Positions 52,501-59,761 of a stretch of DNA of 64,000 nt are shown here, piece by piece (position 1 is the stretch's first letter; every line of letters starts with the position of its first letter). Origin of the DNA: Euryarchaeota archaeon UBA486. Lineage in GTDB: Archaea; Thermoplasmatota; Poseidoniia; Poseidoniales; Poseidoniaceae. A program made the position numbers and the translations under genes. The notes under the pieces are model-generated. The model had not been told where the DNA came from. It made no database searches and saw nothing but the letters and a program-made list of their open reading frames with translations. The stretch spans positions 89,962 to 153,961 of the forward strand of contig DAET01000046.1 in NCBI GenBank assembly GCA_002497765.1, in the 5' to 3' direction.

Positions 52501-55437
52501 TCCTTTGAGTTGCAAAACAGCATCGGTGCACCGCAGTCTTTGAGCGGAGCTGAATCGGGACAAGACATCAACCTCATTGGCCAAATCCGCCTTGAGGACC
52601 TGAACGAAGCACCCGACCCCTCCTCCTACTTCCTCACGCTTGAGTTGAAGCACGTCAACACGACCGACGGCAACATCACGGTTGAGTGGGAAGAGGTGGC
52701 GAACCGCTCGGGTGTCATCGGCGGCGACTTCAACTGGAACGTTGACCTTGGTGCCGCAGCCGGCAGCGAAACCTACCGCTTCGCCGCACGTGGATACGAA
52801 GGTGGTGAACTGCTGTGCCCGCCCTCGCAGTACAACCCCGACGAAACCTGTGCCATTCCGTTCGACATCACCATCGACACCTACGAGCCGAACCTGCTCG
52901 ACCTTCAGGTGCTGAGTCCCGGAACCGACGCCAACGTCGACTCCAACTGGCGAACCCTGCTTGACGACACATGGGTGGTTCCACAGGCGAACCAGCAAAT
53001 TCGCATGTCGAGCCAAGACTTGCCAAGCCCGCCTGCCACGCTTGACCTCCATCTTTGGGTTGAGAACGACCACGATACGAACAGCGACGGTCTGCCCGAT
53101 GCAGATGAATACATCACCATCACCCTCAACGGCGACGGCGAAGCACCAACGGCCAATTATTCTGGCAACTACAACGACTTGGCCAACGAAGGCTTGGAAG
53201 GGAAGGTGTCACTCTGGATTGAAGGGTACGACCTTGCAGGCAACCCCATTGACGGTGGCGGTCCCGGCTTTGACAACGACCGGGTTACCTACGTCTCCAT
53301 GTCGTCCAAGACGCCAGTGATTCGTAACTTCTTCATCGAGGATTCGAAGGGAAGCAGTTTCCTCAACTCCAACGAACTTCAGTGGGACGGTACGTGGAAC
53401 CAAACCATGTACGCCGGCAACACCTACCACCTCATCCTTGAGGCCAGTGATGACAACGGTTGGCGCGACGTTGACTTCTTCCAAGTCAACCTTGACAAGA
53501 CCGCTGATGACATGACCGTGTGGTACTTCCCACGCAATCAAACCGCCTGGACCGACAGCCCTCACATCGATATCGTGTACGACGAGGACGTTGCGCCCTC
53601 CATGTTGACCATGGACAACACGGCCCTCATCGACCCCTTCGAATCCGATTTCATTCTGAACATCCCGATTCGAATTGATTGGGGCATCGTTGGTCTTGAC
53701 GGCAAGGACATCGAGCCCAAGTTGCAAATGCAGGATCTTGACAACCCGCTCTACACGATGCTCTCGGGTGTCCCAGGCCGCTACATCCAGATTTGGCGAT
53801 ACAGCGACGGCATCCAACTTGACTTCCGTACCGACGAGGTGAACAACCTCATGGTTACCCCGATGTTTGAAGACGCCAGTGCACCGTTCACCAGTGACGT
53901 TCGCCAAGGGTTCATCTTTGCCGGCGACACCGTGCAGTTCACCGGTCAGTTCGCCTTCCGCGAGGGTATCTTTGACAGCGTCTACATCAACCCCGAAGTT
54001 GAATTGACGCTGGAAATCACCCGTGAGGACGCTGCAGAGGATTTCAACAAGGGCTACATCGCTACACCGGGTGAAGTCATCACGCACACCTTCACCGGCG
54101 GCGTGTTTGACATCAACATCACAGCACCGGTGTTCACCAACGAATACACCTACACGTACAAGCTGATCAACCTGCCCGACGGTGCTGAAGACTTCACGGC
54201 AGCGCTTTGCGCCACGTCGACGTCCTACGGTTGCGGTGAATTCACCCTCAAGGTCGACCGAACACCGCCCGAGGTGTTGCCCAACACGTGGCTCGCCGAG
54301 AAGGGCGCCCTGCCGGCCGGTGCAAACGACCGCATCATTGCCAACACCCTGTCCACGGCCAACTACCATTGCGTTGACATTCAGGCCCAAATCAAGGAGC
54401 AGGAAGCCATGTTCCCCGGCGACCTCCAGGTTAACTGGATGTTCTACAGCAACACCATCGACTACACGCCGTGGTCTGAATACGCCGAATACTTCGGATT
54501 TGAGCCCTCCTCAGCCACCTTGTCGCTGAGCACCCTCAGCGGTGGCTACTTGGCAACGGCGACCTGCCTCGACCTGTGGCCGCTGTCCGACAACGAGCCA
54601 CGTGTCTTTGACGCCGAGGTCAACGAAGCCAACCAGCCCACGGTCGTGTTCTGGATTTCAGGTGCTGACTCCGCGGGTTCAACCGTTCGATTGGGCGGTG
54701 GAGCGCAAGAGGACGGCAGCGTTCTGCCCATCTTCTCTGGCCAAGCCCAGCACAAGTCCGAATACACCTTCATTGAAGAGAAGGCCACGTTCGAGATTCA
54801 GGACGTGCTCCTAAGCGATGACCCACGTGTTGGTGAGAGCATGAAGCTCCGCATCAAGGTCAAGAACACCGGTTCGATGGCCGGTGTGGCCGATTTGGTC
54901 ATCAAGTCGGTGACCGATGGCGGTACCCCGGTGGTTGAAGACACGATCTCCACTCCTGAACTGGGCATCCAAGAGGTCAGCGATTGGGTGGAAGTCACCC
55001 TCGCTCCGTTTGCCGCTCAAACCACGGGCATGTACTACACCATCAGTCTCAACGGCTCCAGCGAAAGCATCTACGATGGCTCCCAAGGCCAGTGGGCCGA
55101 TGTGTTCAACGTCAAGGTTCAGGCCGAAGAGGACGGGGGCAACTTGTTGCTCATCGTCATCATCTTGGTCGCTGTCATCGGCGTTCTCGGCACCCTGGTC
55201 TTTGTGCTCGCCCGTCGAGGAGGCGGGGCCTCCATGCTCGATGACGAGTACGAGGAGGAGGACGAGGAAGAGGGCTACGGCGAGACGAAGGTCCTTGCCC
55301 AGATTCCTGCCGATGTTGACCCGGAAATGGCACGAGCCATGCAGCAGTTCCCGCAGTGGACCCAAGAAGAAATCCAAGGCTACTTCGACCAAGGATGGAA
55401 CGTTGAGTCCCTTCAGGACTGGGTCAACAACCAGTGA
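49567..55437 (+). CDS. Giant secreted/surface protein with C-terminal membrane anchor
   Basis: 1,956 residues. A signal peptide at residues 1-27 is followed by about 1,800 residues of beta-rich, Asp/Thr/Asn-rich extracellular sequence with repeated Ig/CARDB-like character (a CARDB-like unit lies at about 1757-1840), then a single helix at about 1858-1880 and a short cytoplasmic tail with an acidic run (E-Y-E-E-E-D-E-E-E) and a W-T-Q-E-E-I-Q-G-Y-F-D-Q-G-W-N-V-E segment. It could be an S-layer, adhesin or matrix protein. Size and layout are evident; the function is not. Confidence 0.85.
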   Translation: MSNQTHPKTKPIFLMLLMLLAPFASANVTTFADGSSEVDIEIRDGNDLENLVDGAINLPDGETVTGASMIIHTKMVEHGAHSRIDLETTQRVWNPQYNNQLTEFSDESLFQYEDGTQATPVSLVSEGFLTDFEGTNGGFTDSTNPSSMPSSGIGWEHGSLSATDIPGGCASGQECWGTNLADTNYTDDNDDGNTPPSYLPFVVAMTSTDLFVDPLLKSKTAFFDSWWNLETSTGSQPNSKRFSDCGYLQIRSSPNPGFPPDDSGFQVIAFDQQASTGLVYGTNYAQGGGSGNNWDGKITSNCGGLQNGSQWEWGLAGSSTTAQNPTGWNNLAVDLTDYIDEYVQLRFVLHHTGRSAMNIDDNMSGWYVDNFRLGDLLPQSASMTVRGMTPSTLGGENHPNGYGILTVEAETSLSATLTVDVLDTNNNPVTGKDGSMMTGLSGDIIELWNIDSADYRAVNLKFNFDSGPDRLSTPILHGFSIGSRVGTGFNFSAIGPVQIDGGIWQTMGGGEPMIYVPNLKRDAYTPALERSKFSYPITAMTPVIQDDCSESPSIEITPTGQTTSISVENGVRSTFDDPLFGFNAVTSYLGPCDVGGIWFDLEFGHHAKNVEIDVANDGDVDYGFTEPAFDMFGRQTKFVSGTVDGVNYAADDATLTLGVNGQATGGFFLLPEGADITAADFGMDQISIRSNSDPTEGFELTLMAGSQSVVLGDMPNSTTLVQEMLNQPMDFVGALQSLMTNPSVAGTHQDEFGRYWVMLRFMVDSPNASSGTSLDIVDLDIVYDYGTTLDETDGFDLELNQGVALWTGGATATVPVAVSSSTGGGVMLSDLSVSSSTGYSNTLTLTDNPVGLYPNGDIYEVVTTHAVDPLTGTSLAEAWLTFESESGYIKLSWSDFMSFAEASDEHDHIQLESTSSVADITNGKEITWHFRVNPTWDDTPAVRMYAGLTATNGVNGLPDAVLLEPSVGNAVENDAGITSFELQNSIGAPQSLSGAESGQDINLIGQIRLEDLNEAPDPSSYFLTLELKHVNTTDGNITVEWEEVANRSGVIGGDFNWNVDLGAAAGSETYRFAARGYEGGELLCPPSQYNPDETCAIPFDITIDTYEPNLLDLQVLSPGTDANVDSNWRTLLDDTWVVPQANQQIRMSSQDLPSPPATLDLHLWVENDHDTNSDGLPDADEYITITLNGDGEAPTANYSGNYNDLANEGLEGKVSLWIEGYDLAGNPIDGGGPGFDNDRVTYVSMSSKTPVIRNFFIEDSKGSSFLNSNELQWDGTWNQTMYAGNTYHLILEASDDNGWRDVDFFQVNLDKTADDMTVWYFPRNQTAWTDSPHIDIVYDEDVAPSMLTMDNTALIDPFESDFILNIPIRIDWGIVGLDGKDIEPKLQMQDLDNPLYTMLSGVPGRYIQIWRYSDGIQLDFRTDEVNNLMVTPMFEDASAPFTSDVRQGFIFAGDTVQFTGQFAFREGIFDSVYINPEVELTLEITREDAAEDFNKGYIATPGEVITHTFTGGVFDINITAPVFTNEYTYTYKLINLPDGAEDFTAALCATSTSYGCGEFTLKVDRTPPEVLPNTWLAEKGALPAGANDRIIANTLSTANYHCVDIQAQIKEQEAMFPGDLQVNWMFYSNTIDYTPWSEYAEYFGFEPSSATLSLSTLSGGYLATATCLDLWPLSDNEPRVFDAEVNEANQPTVVFWISGADSAGSTVRLGGGAQEDGSVLPIFSGQAQHKSEYTFIEEKATFEIQDVLLSDDPRVGESMKLRIKVKNTGSMAGVADLVIKSVTDGGTPVVEDTISTPELGIQEVSDWVEVTLAPFAAQTTGMYYTISLNGSSESIYDGSQGQWADVFNVKVQAEEDGGNLLLIVIILVAVIGVLGTLVFVLARRGGGASMLDDEYEEEDEEEGYGETKVLAQIPADVDPEMARAMQQFPQWTQEEIQGYFDQGWNVESLQDWVNNQ

Positions 55438-55446
55438 GGCCCTTGC

Positions 55447-56247
55447 ATGTCCTCGTTGTGGACCGATACGGTCTGGGAGGACCCTGACGGTGGACGGGTC
55501 ATCGTTCACGGGACGATGCCAACGGTGGTGTACCCCAACGCCATGCGACCACGGGCGACCTGGCACGGTTTGGCGCTGCTTGAATCGCCCGATGTCGTTG
55601 ATCTGTGGATTCAGGAAGAAGCCGATGAAGCGGAATCGCAAGGCATCAACCTCACGCACGCGCTGCTCTCCGGCGGGGCCTTCGGCAAATACATCGAAGG
55701 CATTGAGACGCTTGAGGCCCTTCAGGGCGGTCGTTTCCCCGACCCGGAACCCCGCCGGCTTCAACGAAACGCCGACCGGCACGGCCGGGCGGTCTTCTTC
55801 ATCGAACCCTTGGCCGATGATGAGGACTGGGGCGATTACTTGACGCAGGAAGCAAGAGCCGTCTCACACTGGCGAAAATTACTGGGCATGGTACGCGTGG
55901 GGAAGCGATGGAAAAAGAGCGTCAAGCAACATCTGTTCAACGCTCAACCCCCGCCCAAGGGCCAATCCGTGGACTATTCGACAGCGAGCGTGTTGGCCGC
56001 TGCTTGGTGGGAGCTTTCTGAGTGGTTGAGCACGCCCGCTCTCGCCAACCGACGCAACGAGCGCTACGCTGCGCGTGTACGCGGCGCCCTCGCCTCGCTT
56101 CGTTCCGACCTTGGCGATGACGCCACCCTGCTGCTCGTGGTTCACCAGCCTCATGCAGCGGCCATGGTGAAGGCGCTGGATGCAAACAGGACGGTGGAGG
56201 AGATTTCATCAACAGCCACCACCTCCACCCACACGGAGGAAGAGTGA
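55447..56247 (+). CDS. Unknown soluble protein between the surface protein and TBP-like genes
   Basis: 266 residues, 9 bp after the giant surface protein gene. The N-terminus has V-I-V-H-G-T-M-P-T-V-V-Y-P-N and the C-terminus L-L-L-V-V-H-Q-P-H-A-A-A-M-V-K-A-L. This order vaguely recalls TraB/Tiki-type proteins, but I cannot identify their conserved glutamate and histidine motifs, so no family is claimed. There is no signal peptide or membrane helix. It overlaps nothing and is followed 1 bp later by the TBP-like gene. Confidence 0.6.
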   Translation: MSSLWTDTVWEDPDGGRVIVHGTMPTVVYPNAMRPRATWHGLALLESPDVVDLWIQEEADEAESQGINLTHALLSGGAFGKYIEGIETLEALQGGRFPDPEPRRLQRNADRHGRAVFFIEPLADDEDWGDYLTQEARAVSHWRKLLGMVRVGKRWKKSVKQHLFNAQPPPKGQSVDYSTASVLAAAWWELSEWLSTPALANRRNERYAARVRGALASLRSDLGDDATLLLVVHQPHAAAMVKALDANRTVEEISSTATTSTHTEEE

Positions 56248-56248
56248 G

Positions 56249-56791
56249 ATGGCGACCGGAAGCATCGATGTCCGCGTTGAAAACCAACTCGTTCGCTTTG
56301 TTTGCCCGACGCCCCTCGACCACGACCGTGTGGTCGCTGAGGTCGGTGGTCAACGCAACAGTGGTGTGGTGATCAAAGCGATGGAGCGGCCACGAGCCAC
56401 CCTCGTCATCGACGAAGAGGGGCGCATCGTCGTTCACGGCACCCACCGCGTAGAAGCGGCTCGCGCAGCTGCCAAGGAACTGCTGCTCCGCATGGGCATG
56501 GACGACAGTGGGCTGGTCGCCGAGATGGGCCCCGTTGTTGTCTCGTTCCAGTTTGAGCAGTCCGTCAACCTCGAAGCCATTCCGGCCTCGCTTCCTTCGG
56601 GCTCAGCTGAATACGATGCCCGCCTGGGATGCACCACGTTGACCGATACGCGCCACAGTTTGACCGTTCAGATTTGGCCCAATGGAAAGTGCGTCGTCGC
56701 CGACGCTCGACACCCCAACATGGTCGCGATGGCTGCCGTCTATTGGAAGGGCGTGTTCGCCGACCAAGGATGGTTCGTGCAACGGATTTGA
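56249..56791 (+). CDS. Divergent TBP-like (TATA-binding-protein fold) protein
   Basis: 180 residues, exactly the length of an archaeal TBP, and two-fold repetitive. Repeat 1 (about 1-85) and repeat 2 (about 92-178) each match the TBP saddle pattern: a strand, a helix N-L-E-A-I, then S-G-V-V-I-K...P-R-A-T-L-V-I-D-E-E-G-R-I-V-V-H-G and a long helix E-A-A-R-A-A-A-K-E-L. The Phe pairs that intercalate into DNA (F-P-G-L-V and L-I-F) are replaced (N-S-G-V-V, L-V-I; A-R-L-G, Q-I-W), so strong DNA bending is doubtful. A canonical TBP must exist elsewhere. This could be a paralogue with altered DNA or protein binding. Confidence 0.6.
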   Translation: MATGSIDVRVENQLVRFVCPTPLDHDRVVAEVGGQRNSGVVIKAMERPRATLVIDEEGRIVVHGTHRVEAARAAAKELLLRMGMDDSGLVAEMGPVVVSFQFEQSVNLEAIPASLPSGSAEYDARLGCTTLTDTRHSLTVQIWPNGKCVVADARHPNMVAMAAVYWKGVFADQGWFVQRI

Positions 56792-56800
56792 GGGGCTCGC

Positions 56801-57667
56801 ATGGTCTACGACGGTCCGATTTTGGACAACCATTTCCACCTCAACCGCCGGGGTCTGTTTCTGGATGCGGCTCGTGCCTTCCAACGGGTCGGCGGAACCG
56901 ACATCGTGCTGGTTCATTGCCCTGATTTCACTGCGCCGCCTGAATCGCTGGCCGGTCACGAAGCGGCATACAGGGACACCGTCGCCATGGCGCAGTCGGT
57001 TCGAGATGAGGTTGGCTTGGGCGTTCGTGTGGTGCTTGGCCCTCACCCAGCGGCCTTTGCTCATCAGTTCGAGCGGTGGGTCGGCGATGAGGGCGCAGCT
57101 GGCAAGGAGCGAGCGGTCGAGAATTACCGCCACAGCATCGAGGCCGCCCTCGCGTTGGTTCACGAAGGGCACGCCCACGCCATCGGCGAAGTCGGAAGGC
57201 CCCACTGGCCTGTGTCCGATGAAATCTGGGACCTTTCCAATGAATTGCTGGATGAAACCATGCACCTTGCCGCCCAAGAAGGCATTCCCTTGCAACTGCA
57301 CGTGGAAGGGGAGAGTGAGGACACCTACCCCGACCTCGCCAAGCGAGCGCTTCGCCAGGGCATGGATCTGAAAAAACTCGTTCGCCACTATTCGCCCCCA
57401 GATGTGCGAACGGAGAACACCCACGGCCTCACGCCGAGTGTGTTGTGCGGGAAGGGAGCGCTTGACCGGTTGGTGGAGACGCACACGAAAGCCAAACACG
57501 GTTTTTTCCTCGAGACCGACTACATGGACGACCCTAGGCGACCAGGCGCTGTCCTCGGGCCCAAAACCGTGCCAAAGCGAACACAACAATTGCTCGAGGC
57601 CGGTGTGGATGAAGAGGTCATGTGGAACACCCACAGCGAATTGCCAACTTCGGTGTATGGTGCATGA
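56801..57667 (+). CDS. TatD-family metal-dependent hydrolase (archaeal branch)
   Basis: 288 residues. Amidohydrolase-type metal ligands: D9-N-H11-F-H13 near the start, G-E-V (about residue 127-130), L-H-V-E (about 166-169), H-Y-S and a late E-T-D-Y-M-D-D. TatD proteins are Mg-dependent nucleases or hydrolases; the archaeal branch (COG1099) is poorly characterised. It starts 9 bp after the TBP-like gene and is probably co-transcribed with it. Confidence 0.82.
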   Translation: MVYDGPILDNHFHLNRRGLFLDAARAFQRVGGTDIVLVHCPDFTAPPESLAGHEAAYRDTVAMAQSVRDEVGLGVRVVLGPHPAAFAHQFERWVGDEGAAGKERAVENYRHSIEAALALVHEGHAHAIGEVGRPHWPVSDEIWDLSNELLDETMHLAAQEGIPLQLHVEGESEDTYPDLAKRALRQGMDLKKLVRHYSPPDVRTENTHGLTPSVLCGKGALDRLVETHTKAKHGFFLETDYMDDPRRPGAVLGPKTVPKRTQQLLEAGVDEEVMWNTHSELPTSVYGA

Positions 57668-57751
57668 AGGTGGAAGGGGAACGCCATCTTCTTCACCTCA
57701 ACGCCCCATCACATTCATGAAAGAGAATCACCACGTAAGGGCAGGAGGGAG

Positions 57752-58843
57752 ATGTTGATGCGACGCCGATTTGGTTCAATGCTCACAGCGTTGTTGCTGT
57801 GTTGCCTCCTCCCGGTTGCCGCTGCGCAGACACCTACGGCACCTGGCGTTGAAATCGATTGCGATGACAAGCAACCGGAACTTGATGTCCACCCCCTCAA
57901 CGACCCCGTGGTTGAAATCACCTGCACGGTGAAGAACCCCTCCTCGTTTGAGGAAACCATCAGCGTTGAGAAGGAATGGGATGGCCTTGAAGTCGACATG
58001 ATGCTGGAGGAGGACACCTTCACACTTGGCCCCGATGAGGAAGAAGACTTCACGGTCACCTTCTCCGGCCAAACCCGCCTTTCTGCTTCACTCTCCTACG
58101 ACTTCACCCTTTCAGCCACGGTCACCAACGTCGGCATGTTGGATTGGCCCGAAGCCCTCGCCTCCAATGCCTCCGTGAGCGGCGATCTGAACATCGCCAC
58201 CTTCGGCATGGTTGATCTCGATGTTTCGGACAAAAGCACCCGAACCATGGCCGAGGGCGATGAGGTGAAAATCAGCTTCCAGTTCCAGAACAACGGCAAC
58301 GATGAGGACAAAATTCGAGTGTCCATCACCAACGCTGCTGAGTTGGAAGAGGTCGGCTTCTCCTTCCCAGGTGGCACCTTTGTGGCGGAGGACGTGGCAG
58401 AGGACGGCGTCTCAACGGTCAGGGAATTGTCCGTCCGAGCCCCGTCCGAAATCCTTGAGGACGCTCGCTACCAAGTCACCTTCCAGGCTCAGAGCGAAAA
58501 CGATGACAAGGCCCCCGTCAGCGAAACCAGCATCTCGCTCCAACTCGAAGCCAGCGCTGCAGCCGGTGGCTTGGGTGGTGGCTTGGAGGAAGTGGACAAG
58601 GACACCCTCGTCATGTACGGTAGCATTGGTGCAGCGGTCTTGTTCGGCTTGATTTTCGTTGTTGCGCTCGCTCGAACGTTGCGTCGTCGTGCCAACGCCC
58701 AACCGACCTACGTCCCGCCGGTTGAACTTGAGGACGATGAGGTTGATGAGGACGAGGACGGCGAGTTTGATTTCTCTGAACTGGACGATTTGTTCTCCGA
58801 TGACGAAGAGGATGAGTTCGACGACGTTTTCGCCGACCTCTGA
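57752..58843 (+). CDS. Secreted, membrane-anchored surface protein with acidic tail
   Basis: 363 residues from an ATG with GAGGGAG upstream. A signal peptide (residues 1-26, L-L-L-C-C-L-L-P-V-A-A-A-Q) is followed by a beta-rich extracellular region of about 260 residues with CARDB/NEW3-like strands (V-E-I-T-C-T-V-K-N-P; I-S-F-Q-F-Q-N-N-G-N), a helix at about 285-308, and a highly acidic cytoplasmic tail (E-D-D-E-V-D-E-D-E-D; D-D-E-E-D-E-F-D-D-V-F). It resembles the anchor layout of the giant protein at 49.6 kb; both are likely cell-envelope components. Confidence 0.8.
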   Translation: MLMRRRFGSMLTALLLCCLLPVAAAQTPTAPGVEIDCDDKQPELDVHPLNDPVVEITCTVKNPSSFEETISVEKEWDGLEVDMMLEEDTFTLGPDEEEDFTVTFSGQTRLSASLSYDFTLSATVTNVGMLDWPEALASNASVSGDLNIATFGMVDLDVSDKSTRTMAEGDEVKISFQFQNNGNDEDKIRVSITNAAELEEVGFSFPGGTFVAEDVAEDGVSTVRELSVRAPSEILEDARYQVTFQAQSENDDKAPVSETSISLQLEASAAAGGLGGGLEEVDKDTLVMYGSIGAAVLFGLIFVVALARTLRRRANAQPTYVPPVELEDDEVDEDEDGEFDFSELDDLFSDDEEDEFDDVFADL

Positions 58844-58921
58844 GGGCTAATTTTGGCCGTTCGGCTCAACGCCTCAACTCGGCCGATGTGACACGATTTC
58901 ATGAGGAACACTCAAAGGCTT

Positions 58922-58939
58922 GGTGTAGCGCACTACACC
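58922..58939 (+). promoter_or_regulatory. Inverted repeat (operator candidate) before fabI
   Basis: GGTGTAG (58922-58928), CGCA, CTACACC (58933-58939) is a perfect 7-4-7 inverted repeat 21 bp before the fabI ATG at 58961. It lies where a repressor would block transcription or initiation of the fabI/megasynthase pair. A fatty-acid-responsive regulator is one possibility, but no regulator gene is adjacent. Confidence 0.55.
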
Positions 58940-58960
58940 TAATCCCCACGGAGGTTTTTC

Positions 58961-59752
58961 ATGCTCGGTCTAGAAGGGAAAACGGCCTTTGTGTTTGGCG
59001 TTGCCAGTGAAGATTCGATCGCTTGGGCGATTTGCAAGCAGTTGGCTGCTGCTGGGGTCACCCTGTATTTGGGGTACCAGAAGCGATTTATGAGCCGTGT
59101 GTTCAAGCTCAAGGACCAACTTCCTGCCATCGGAGGGTTCTATCCGCTCGACGTTGCATCGGACGCAACGACGCAGGAATTCTTCACGGCCTTTGCTGCC
59201 GAACACCCTGGCAAAAAAGCCGACATTCTGGTTCACGCCATCGGCTTTGCCCCTCGGGCCTGCTTTGACCGGCCGGTCTTGTTTGTCGAGGACGAGGACA
59301 TCAACACGGCGATGACCATTTCAGCCAATTCACTGCAACGGTGCCTCAAGCATGCCCTTCCCTACCTCAATCCGGGTTCGTCCACCATCACGTTGACCTA
59401 CGCTGCTTCCAATCGCTTTGTCCCCAGCTACGGCATCATGTCCATGGCCAAGGCTGCCCTCGAGTGCTGGACCCGTGAATTGGCCTGTCATCTCGGCCCA
59501 GAAGGCCACCGCGTGAACGCCATCTCATCGGGTCCCATTCGGACCATCGCCGCCAGTGGTATTCCTGGATTTGACCGCATCCTCGACCATGTTGAGGCCA
59601 ATGCGCCGCTGCGAAGAAACGTCAGTCAGGATGACGTCGCAGGTGCCACGCTCTGGCTCGCCAGCCCCCTCGCCGCCGGTGTCACCGGCCAATGCATCTA
59701 CGTTGATGCGGGGTATTCGATCACGATGGTGCCTGAGAGCATCATGAACTGA
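58961..59752 (+). CDS. fabI: Enoyl-[acyl-carrier-protein] reductase FabI
   Basis: 263-residue SDR of the FabI subgroup. V-F-G-V-A-S-E-D-S-I-A-W-A-I and the catalytic region V-P-S-Y-G-I-M-S-M-A-K-A-A-L-E (Tyr and Lys), followed by S-S-G-P-I-R-T-I-A-A-S-G-I, are diagnostic of FabI rather than generic SDRs. FabI reduces trans-2-enoyl-ACP with NADH, the last step of each fatty acid elongation cycle. It is the first gene before a type I KS-AT-KS synthase, and it may supply the enoyl-reductase activity for it. FabI in an archaeon is unusual. The palindrome upstream may regulate it. Confidence 0.92.
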   Translation: MLGLEGKTAFVFGVASEDSIAWAICKQLAAAGVTLYLGYQKRFMSRVFKLKDQLPAIGGFYPLDVASDATTQEFFTAFAAEHPGKKADILVHAIGFAPRACFDRPVLFVEDEDINTAMTISANSLQRCLKHALPYLNPGSSTITLTYAASNRFVPSYGIMSMAKAALECWTRELACHLGPEGHRVNAISSGPIRTIAASGIPGFDRILDHVEANAPLRRNVSQDDVAGATLWLASPLAAGVTGQCIYVDAGYSITMVPESIMN

Positions 59753-59761
59753 GGTGAGACC

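Noticed and set aside
50980..53073. 697-residue open frame on the minus strand
   Set aside because: It lies wholly inside the giant surface protein gene; it is the complement of G+C-rich coding sequence and shows no known motif, start signal or promoter.
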